NCBI GenBank assembly: GCA_014377795.1
Contig: JACMOY010000298.1
Coordinates: 1 to 17,073 of the forward strand
Length of the DNA stretch: 17,073 nt
Direction of reading: 5' to 3'
Source of the DNA: Actinomycetota bacterium
Lineage (GTDB): Bacteria; Actinomycetota; Actinomycetes; Actinomycetales; Angustibacteraceae
Part shown: positions 12,657-17,073 of the stretch, one piece after another
How the letters are laid out: each line of letters opens with the position of its first letter
How positions within the stretch are numbered: the first letter of the stretch is position 1
Program-made: the position numbers and the translations under genes
The notes under the pieces: generated by a model
Told to the model about the DNA's origin: nothing
The model's input: only the letters and a program-made list of their open reading frames with translations
The model's database searches: none

Positions 12657-14766
12657 CGGCCAGGGTGGTGCAGGACTCCCACTCGCCGACCCGCGGCCGC
12701 TCGTCGGCGCTGTCCCACAGCAGCCGGTAGGCACCGGCCCACGGCGCGGCCGGCAGGACGACGCGGCCCGGGGTGGCCGCCCCGTGCACGACGACCAGGA
12801 CGCCCGCGTCCGGCTCGAGCGCGCCGTCCGCGCCGACGGCGCCGTCCACCAGGGCGAGCAGCGTGCGGGTCGAGGGGTCGCTCCAGCGCCCCTCGTCCAT
12901 CAGGGTCCCGTCGGCGGCGAACCAGGCCAGGTCGGTCGTGCCGTCGGCGTGCCGGGGTCGACCCGAGAAGAAGCCGGTCTGGCACAGCACCGGGTGCTCA
13001 CGGCGCAGGCGCACCAGGTGGGACGTCGTCGCCAGCAGGTCGCGCTGCCAGTCGGCGAGGTCCCAGTCGACCCACGACACCTCGTCGTCGCGGCAGTAGG
13101 CGTTGTTGTTGCCCCGCTGGGTGCGCCCCATCTCGTCGCCCGCCGTGATCATCGGCACGCCGGTCGCCAGCAGCACCGTGCCGAGCAGGTTGCGGATCGA
13201 GCGCCGCCGCGCGGCCAGCACCGCGGCGTCGTCGGTGGACCCCTCGACGCCGTGGTTGGCCGTGCGGTTGTCCCCGTGCCCGTCGCGGTTGCCCTCGCCG
13301 TTGCCGAGGTTGTGCTTGTGCTCGTACGCCGTGGCGTCGGCGAGGGTGAACCCGTCATGGGCCGCGACGAAGTTCACCGACGCGAGCGGGCCGCGGTCGC
13401 GCCGGCCGAAAAGGTCCTGCGAGCCGGTCAGGCGGGTGGCGAGCTCGCGCACCCCGTGGCCGGTCTCGCCGCGCCGCTCACGCGCGGCGTCGGCGAGCCA
13501 GAACGTGCGGACGGCGTCCCGGAAGCGGTCGTTCCACTCGGCCAGCGGCGGGGGGAACTGGCCGGTGCGCCAGCCGTGCGCGCCGACGTCCCACGGCTCG
13601 ACGACCAGCTTGACCCGCGAGAGCACCGGGTCGCAGCGCAGCGCCACCAGGAAGGGGTGGTCGGGGTCGTAGCCGTCGTCGCGGCCGCGGGCGAGCGCGG
13701 TGGCCAGGTCGAAGCGGAACCCGTCCACGTGCACCTGCTCGACCCAGTAGCGCAGCGAGTCCAGGGCCTGCTGCACGACCCGGGGGTGACGGAAGTCCAG
13801 CGTGTTGCCGCAGCCGGTGACGTCGACGTCACGGCCCTGACCGTCCAGGCGGTAGTAGGCGCGGTTGTCCAGCCCGCGCCACGACAGCGTCGCGCCGTCC
13901 CGCCCCTGCTCGCAGGTGTGGTTGTAGACGACGTCCAGGATCACCTCGAGCCCGGCGGCGTGCAGGTCGCGCACCATGGTCTTGACCTCGGCCAGCACGC
14001 CCGCCGGGTCGTGCACCGAGGCGTAGGCGGCGTGCGGGGCGAAGAAGCCCAGCGTGTTGTACCCCCAGTAGTTCACCAGGCCGCGACGCACCAGCGCCGG
14101 CTCGTGGGTGAACGCGTGCACGGGCAGCAGCTCGACCGCGGTGACGCCCAGGTCGACCAGGTGGGCGACCGTCGCGGGGTGAGCCAGCCCGGCGAACGTG
14201 CCGCGCAGGTGCTCGGGGACGCCGGGCAGGGTGCGGGTGAGCCCGCGCACGTGGGCTTCGTAGACGACCGTCTCGGCCCATGAGCGGCGGGGCGCTGTGT
14301 CGTGCCCCCAGTCGAAGTCGTCGGCCAGCACCACGGCCAGCGGCACGTACGGCGCGGAGTCGCGGTCGTCGCGCAGCTCGTCGTCGCCGTGCAGGTTGGC
14401 TCCGACGACGTGGCCGAAGACCTCCGGGCGCCAGGTGACCTCGCCGGCCAGCCCACGGGCGTAGGGGTCGACCAGCAGCTTGGCCGCGTTGTGCCGCAGG
14501 CCGGTGCCCGGGTCCCAGGCGCCGTGCACCCGCAAGCCGTACCGCTGGCCGGCCCCCATGCCCGGGACGTGCCCATGGTGGACGCCGTGGGTGCGCTGGG
14601 TCAGCGTGATCCGCCGCTCGGCCCGGTCCGGACCCTCGCCGTCGACCAGGCACAGCTCGACGGCGTCGGCGTGACCGGCGTACACGGCGACATCGGCGCC
14701 GCCGTCGCGCAGGGTGACCCCCAAGGGGGGCGGCTGGTCCAGGGTGCGGTCGGCGGCCGTGATCAC
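12607..14766 (-). CDS. glgX: Glycogen debranching enzyme (isoamylase-type)
   Basis: A 719-residue GH13 (subfamily 11 type) enzyme that hydrolyses alpha-1,6 branches left on glycogen after phosphorylase action, so it works after GlgP. An N-terminal CBM48-like domain (~12-130, QPPPLGVTLRDGGADVAVYA; KLLVDPYARGLAGEV) leads to the barrel: VYEAHVRGLT (168-177), DVVYNHT (278-284), nucleophile Asp353 in GFRFDLATAL, acid/base Glu390 in VVEPWDVG, Asp471 in AAHDGFTLAD, and DEMGRTQRGNNNAYCRDDE (544-562). Homology begins at the GTG at 14766; the longer open frame upstream is the antisense of ybjN. There is no ribosome site; CACACT lies 7 nt before the GTG and could be a weak -10 of a leaderless transcript. 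Divergent from ybjN and convergent with the cyclase. Streptomyces GlgX is reported to be activated by cyclic di-GMP; I cannot identify the binding residues here. Confidence 0.95.
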   Translation of the reverse strand: MITAADRTLDQPPPLGVTLRDGGADVAVYAGHADAVELCLVDGEGPDRAERRITLTQRTHGVHHGHVPGMGAGQRYGLRVHGAWDPGTGLRHNAAKLLVDPYARGLAGEVTWRPEVFGHVVGANLHGDDELRDDRDSAPYVPLAVVLADDFDWGHDTAPRRSWAETVVYEAHVRGLTRTLPGVPEHLRGTFAGLAHPATVAHLVDLGVTAVELLPVHAFTHEPALVRRGLVNYWGYNTLGFFAPHAAYASVHDPAGVLAEVKTMVRDLHAAGLEVILDVVYNHTCEQGRDGATLSWRGLDNRAYYRLDGQGRDVDVTGCGNTLDFRHPRVVQQALDSLRYWVEQVHVDGFRFDLATALARGRDDGYDPDHPFLVALRCDPVLSRVKLVVEPWDVGAHGWRTGQFPPPLAEWNDRFRDAVRTFWLADAARERRGETGHGVRELATRLTGSQDLFGRRDRGPLASVNFVAAHDGFTLADATAYEHKHNLGNGEGNRDGHGDNRTANHGVEGSTDDAAVLAARRRSIRNLLGTVLLATGVPMITAGDEMGRTQRGNNNAYCRDDEVSWVDWDLADWQRDLLATTSHLVRLRREHPVLCQTGFFSGRPRHADGTTDLAWFAADGTLMDEGRWSDPSTRTLLALVDGAVGADGALEPDAGVLVVVHGAATPGRVVLPAAPWAGAYRLLWDSADERPRVGEWESCTTLAVSAGSMQVLQVRRPSP

Positions 14767-14832
14767 GCGGGCCAGTGTGACGCACGGCCCGCGTCGGATG
14801 TCGTCGGTCGTCGCCGAATGCCTGCGGGCGAC

Positions 14833-14838
14833 TACCGT
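14833..14838 (+). promoter_or_regulatory. Probable -10 box of ybjN; leaderless start
   Basis: TACCGT fits TANNNT and ends 6 nt before the ATG at 14845. The intervening TGGGGC is too close to the ATG to act as a Shine-Dalgarno site, so a leaderless transcript is likely. No clear -35 box is seen in the 78-bp glgX-ybjN region. Confidence 0.45.
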
Positions 14839-14844
14839 TGGGGC

Positions 14845-15351
14845 ATGACCGATCCGACGGCACTGCCGGACTTTCCACCACCCACCGACGAGCACCCACT
14901 GCGGGGCCGCGTGCTCGACGTCCTGATCGACGAGGGCTACCGGCCCGACATCGACGGCGACGGCGACGTGGCGGTCAAGGTGCAGGGCCAGCAGCTCTAC
15001 CTGCGGTGCACCGAGGGCGCGGTCACGATCCTGCGGGTCTTCGGCCAGTGGCGCCTGGACGAGGACGTCGCCGGCGACGAGCTGGCCCGGCTGCGGGCCT
15101 GCAACTCGGTGACCGGCCGGCTCTCGGTGGCCAAGACCACGCTCGGTGGCGACATCCTGGTGGCCAGCGCCGAGCACGTCGTCACCACGGACACCGGCCT
15201 GAAGTCCATCGTCGGCACCTCGCTCGAGCTGGTGCTGACGGCGGTCAACCTGTGGCACGAGGCCCTGGCCCAGATCACCGGCCAGCCCGCCAGCCAGTCC
15301 GACGGCCAGTCCGACGGCGATCAGTCGGACGCCGGGGGCGACCGTGGCTGA
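14845..15351 (+). CDS. YbjN domain-containing protein
   Basis: A 168-residue soluble protein beginning MTDPTALPDFPPPTDEHPLR. The central region (~18-145) has the YbjN pattern found widely in actinobacteria: a first helix (RVLDVLIDEGYRPDID), a beta strand with VAVKVQGQQLYLRC, an acidic-aromatic stretch, then LRACNSVTGRLSVAKTTLGG and a closing helix (SLELVLTAVNLWHEALAQIT). The fold resembles type III secretion chaperones, but the molecular role of these proteins is unknown, so no function is assigned. The C-terminal ~25 residues are low-complexity (Ser-Asp-Gly-Gln) and encoded by a short repeat. The ATG at 14845 fits both homology and the TACCGT -10 box 6 nt upstream. Its stop lies 8 bp inside the next gene, so it is probably translationally coupled to the enoyl-CoA hydratase, although no shared function is evident. 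Confidence 0.8.
   Translation: MTDPTALPDFPPPTDEHPLRGRVLDVLIDEGYRPDIDGDGDVAVKVQGQQLYLRCTEGAVTILRVFGQWRLDEDVAGDELARLRACNSVTGRLSVAKTTLGGDILVASAEHVVTTDTGLKSIVGTSLELVLTAVNLWHEALAQITGQPASQSDGQSDGDQSDAGGDRG
15295..15318 (+). repeat. Two tandem copies of a 12-bp unit at the 3' end of ybjN
   Basis: CAGTCCGACGGC occurs twice in direct succession (15295-15306, 15307-15318), followed by a degenerate third unit (GATCAGTCGGAC). It encodes the Gln-Ser-Asp-Gly tail. The unit is a multiple of three, so copy-number change would keep the frame. Confidence 0.8.
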
Positions 15352-16195
15352 CACGGCCGCATCCGACCCCGCCGCATCCGACCCCGCCGCATCCGACCCC
15401 GCCGCATCCGACCCCGCCGGGCGCTGGGTGGCGCTGCAGGTCGCGGACGGCATCGGGACGATCGCCCTGACGCGGCCCCCGATGAACGCGCTGGACGCCG
15501 CGATGCAGGACCAGCTGCGCGAGGTGGCGCTGGAGGCGGGCGAGCGGGACGACGTGGCCGCGGTCGTCGTCTACGGCGGCGAGAAGGTCTTCGCCGCCGG
15601 CGCCGACATCAAGCAGATGCAGGCGATGTCCTACGCCGACATGGTGCACCGCTCGGGGCTGCTGCAGGCCTCGTTCACGGCCCTCGCGCGGGTGCCGAAG
15701 CCGACGGTGGCGGCGATCACCGGGTACGCGCTCGGCGGCGGCCTCGAGCTCGCCCTGTCGTGCGACTTCCGGGTGTGCGGTGAGAACGCCAAGGTGGGCC
15801 AGCCCGAGATCCTGCTCGGCATCATCCCCGGCGCGGGCGGCACCCAGCGGCTCGCGCGGCTGGTGGGCCCGGCCCGGGCCAAGGACCTGATCTTCTCCGG
15901 TCGCTTCGTCGACGCCGCCGAGGCGCTCGCGATCGGCCTGGTCGACCGGGTCGTGCCCGCCGACCAGGTGCTCGCCGCGGCGCTGGAGCTGGTCGGCCGG
16001 TATGTCGGCGGCCCGGCGCTGGCGCTGCGCGCGGCCAAGGAGGCCATCGACCGCGGGCTGGACGTCGACCTCGAGACCGGGCTGCAGCTCGAGCGGCTGC
16101 AGTTTGCGGGCCTGTTCGCCACCGACGACCGGGCCAGCGGGATGGCCTCGTTCGTCGAGCACGGCCCGGGCAAGGCCCGGTTCACCGGTCGCTGA
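15344..16195 (+). CDS. Enoyl-CoA hydratase/isomerase family protein
   Basis: A 283-residue crotonase-fold enzyme, most likely hydrating trans-2-enoyl-CoA in fatty-acid beta-oxidation. The family signature is clear: oxyanion-hole segments FAAGADIK (83-90) and GYALGGGLELA (127-137), and the two catalytic glutamates expected of a true hydratase, Glu135 (GGGLELA) and Glu155 (VGQPEI), spaced 20 residues as in mitochondrial hydratase. GIIPGAGGTQRLARLVG follows. The C-terminal helical region ends GPGKARFTGR. The N-terminus is odd: after five residues there are four exact Ala-Ser-Asp-Pro-Ala repeats (6-25) before the core starts at RWVALQV, a flexible acidic tail not usual in this family. The GTG at 15344 overlaps the ybjN stop by 8 bp and has GGGGG about 6 nt upstream. 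An in-frame GTG at 15428 (codon 29) would skip the repeats. Substrate length cannot be read from the sequence. Confidence 0.9.
   Translation: MADTAASDPAASDPAASDPAASDPAGRWVALQVADGIGTIALTRPPMNALDAAMQDQLREVALEAGERDDVAAVVVYGGEKVFAAGADIKQMQAMSYADMVHRSGLLQASFTALARVPKPTVAAITGYALGGGLELALSCDFRVCGENAKVGQPEILLGIIPGAGGTQRLARLVGPARAKDLIFSGRFVDAAEALAIGLVDRVVPADQVLAAALELVGRYVGGPALALRAAKEAIDRGLDVDLETGLQLERLQFAGLFATDDRASGMASFVEHGPGKARFTGR
15359..15418 (+). repeat. Four perfect tandem copies of a 15-bp unit in the enoyl-CoA hydratase N-terminus
   Basis: GCATCCGACCCCGCC is repeated four times without a single difference (15359, 15374, 15389 and 15404), each encoding Ala-Ser-Asp-Pro-Ala. Identity of all copies suggests recent expansion by slippage. 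Gain or loss of units changes tail length but not frame. Confidence 0.95.
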
Positions 16196-16238
16196 GTCGA
16201 CCGCTGAGCCCGTTCGCGCCGGGTGCTGGGCGAGAACC

Positions 16239-16256
16239 GGTTACCGGCGGGTAACC
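16239..16256. promoter_or_regulatory. Candidate operator upstream of etfB (7-bp perfect inverted repeat)
   Basis: GGTTACC-ggcg-GGTAACC is a perfect inverted repeat with a 4-nt spacer (core TTACC...GGTAA). Its right arm overlaps TAACCT (16252-16257), a -10-like hexamer, so a bound dimeric repressor of TetR or GntR type would block the promoter. No regulator gene is in the window. Confidence 0.5.
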
Positions 16257-16257
16257 T
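16252..16257 (+). promoter_or_regulatory. Possible -10 box of etfB
   Basis: TAACCT fits TANNNT and would give a start near 16264 and a ~20-nt leader holding the ribosome site of etfB. No good -35 hexamer is seen at the usual distance, which would fit an activated or alternative-sigma promoter. Confidence 0.35.
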
Positions 16258-16273
16258 CAATCCAGGTCTAGCT

Positions 16274-16279
16274 GAGGAG
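16274..16279 (+). promoter_or_regulatory. Strong ribosome binding site of etfB
   Basis: GAGGAG lies 6 nt before the GTG at 16286. It is the best Shine-Dalgarno match I found in the window and fixes the etfB start. Confidence 0.8.
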
Positions 16280-16285
16280 AACGAC

Positions 16286-17073
16286 GTGAACATCGTGGTC
16301 TGCGTGAAGTACGTCCCGGACGCCCAGGGCGAGCGCGGGTTCGAGGCCGGTGACAGCACGACCGACCGCGAGGGCGTCGAGGGCCGGCTGTCCGAGCTCG
16401 ACGAGTACGCCGTCGAGGAGGCGCTGAAGATCGTCGAGGCGGGCGAGGGCGAGGTCACGGTGCTGACCATGGGCCCGGCGGGCGCGGCGGACGCGATCAA
16501 GAAGGCCCTGCAGATGGGCGCTCACGCCGGGGTGCACGTCAGCGACGAGGCGATCGCCGGGTCGGACGCCATCGCGACCTCGCTGGTGCTCGCGAAGGCG
16601 GTGGCCAAGATCGGCGAGACGACCTCCGTCGACCTCGTGCTCACCGGCATGGCCTCGACGGACGCGGTGATGAGCGTGGTGCCGGCGATGCTCGCCGAGC
16701 GCCTCGGGCTGCCGCAGGTGACCTACGCGTCCGAGCTGTCGGTCGACGGCTCGGTCGTGACGATCCGTCGCGACGGCGACGCCTCGACCCAGACCATCAC
16801 GTCCTCGCTGCCGGCCCTGGTCAGCGTCACCGACCAGATCAACGAGCCGCGGTACCCCTCGTTCAAGGGGATCATGTCGGCGAAGAAGAAGCCCGTGGCC
16901 ACCTGGGGGATCGCCGACCTCGGCATCGACCCCGCCCAGGTCGGCCTCGGCGCGGCCTGGACGGCCGTCGAGGCCGTCACCGCCCGCCCGCCGCGCGCGG
17001 CGGGCGGGGTGGTCAAGGGCGAGGGCGACGGCGGGCGCAAGCTCGCCCAGGACCTCGGCGGTCACAAGCGCGC
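16286..17073 (+). CDS. etfB: Electron transfer flavoprotein beta subunit (3' end outside window)
   Basis: 262 residues are visible with no stop before the window end; ETF beta proteins are usually ~250-265 residues, so only a few codons may be missing. With the alpha subunit it forms the FAD/AMP heterodimer that takes electrons from acyl-CoA dehydrogenases to the respiratory chain. The start MNIVVCVKYVPD, the LSELDEYAVEEALKI helix, VTVLTMGP, the SDAIATSLVLAKAV segment, DLVLTGMASTDA and INEPRYPSFKGIMSAKKKP are characteristic of the family. GTG at 16286 is supported by GAGGAG 6 nt upstream. It is separated from the enoyl-CoA hydratase by 90 bp containing an inverted repeat and a -10-like box, so it probably has its own regulated promoter. 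etfA would be expected next, beyond the window. Confidence 0.93.
   Translation, partial: MNIVVCVKYVPDAQGERGFEAGDSTTDREGVEGRLSELDEYAVEEALKIVEAGEGEVTVLTMGPAGAADAIKKALQMGAHAGVHVSDEAIAGSDAIATSLVLAKAVAKIGETTSVDLVLTGMASTDAVMSVVPAMLAERLGLPQVTYASELSVDGSVVTIRRDGDASTQTITSSLPALVSVTDQINEPRYPSFKGIMSAKKKPVATWGIADLGIDPAQVGLGAAWTAVEAVTARPPRAAGGVVKGEGDGGRKLAQDLGGHKR

Noticed and set aside
11025..12734. Minus-strand open frame of ~570 codons opposite the diguanylate cyclase
   Set aside because: Shadow frame; the plus strand encodes recognisable PAS, GAF and GGDEF domains throughout this stretch.
15359..15418. Regular repeats considered as a CRISPR array
   Set aside because: Units are 15 bp, adjoin directly without spacers, and are in frame inside a gene; no cas genes are present.
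14767..15453. Open frame extending glgX upstream across ybjN
   Set aside because: The added sequence is the antisense of ybjN and of the hydratase repeat tract, is rich in Gly/Ala/Asp with no family resemblance, and GlgX homology starts at the GTG at 14766.
16187..16202. GGTCG/CGACC hairpin at the end of the hydratase gene considered as a terminator
   Set aside because: The stem is only 5 bp, it begins inside the coding region and no T-run follows.

Overview
The window is very GC-rich, uses GTG starts heavily and is densely packed. It carries a GlgE-type alpha-glucan gene set with an actinobacterial gene order, so I read it as the chromosome of a high-GC actinomycete. I cannot name the genus; a Micrococcales relative such as a Cellulomonas-like organism would fit, but that is inference. 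I see no RNA genes, insertion sequences, CRISPR arrays or phage genes, and no gap between genes exceeds 100 bp.

Layout. (1) Minus strand, 7976 down to 593, is a tightly coupled operon: glgE (maltosyltransferase), treS (trehalose synthase), then one long gene fusing maltokinase to the glycogen branching enzyme GlgB. Stop-to-start spacings are 2 bp and a 4-bp overlap. Another gene follows after 38 bp on the same strand: a GAF-domain protein cut by the window edge exactly where a GGDEF (diguanylate cyclase) domain appears to begin. (2) Divergent from glgE, across a 96-bp control region with TTGCA-type inverted repeats, is the alpha-glucan phosphorylase gene glgP (8073-10655, plus strand). It is followed at once by a membrane-anchored PAS-GAF-GGDEF diguanylate cyclase (about 10704-12656). 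(3) Converging on that cyclase, and overlapping its 3' end by 50 bp, is glgX (glycogen debranching enzyme, 14766 down to 12607). (4) Divergent from glgX are a YbjN-domain gene, an enoyl-CoA hydratase overlapping it by 8 bp, and, behind its own regulated-looking promoter, the electron transfer flavoprotein beta gene etfB, which runs off the window end.

How it fits together. TreS converts trehalose to maltose, maltokinase makes maltose-1-phosphate, GlgE polymerises that into alpha-1,4-glucan and GlgB branches it. GlgP and GlgX take the polymer apart. One full diguanylate cyclase sits between glgP and glgX, and a probable second one trails the synthesis operon. Streptomyces GlgX has been reported to be allosterically activated by cyclic di-GMP, so this layout suggests a local second-messenger circuit controlling glycogen/trehalose turnover. 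That circuit is the main hypothesis I take from the window. The ybjN/ech/etfB block looks like an unrelated beta-oxidation neighbourhood.
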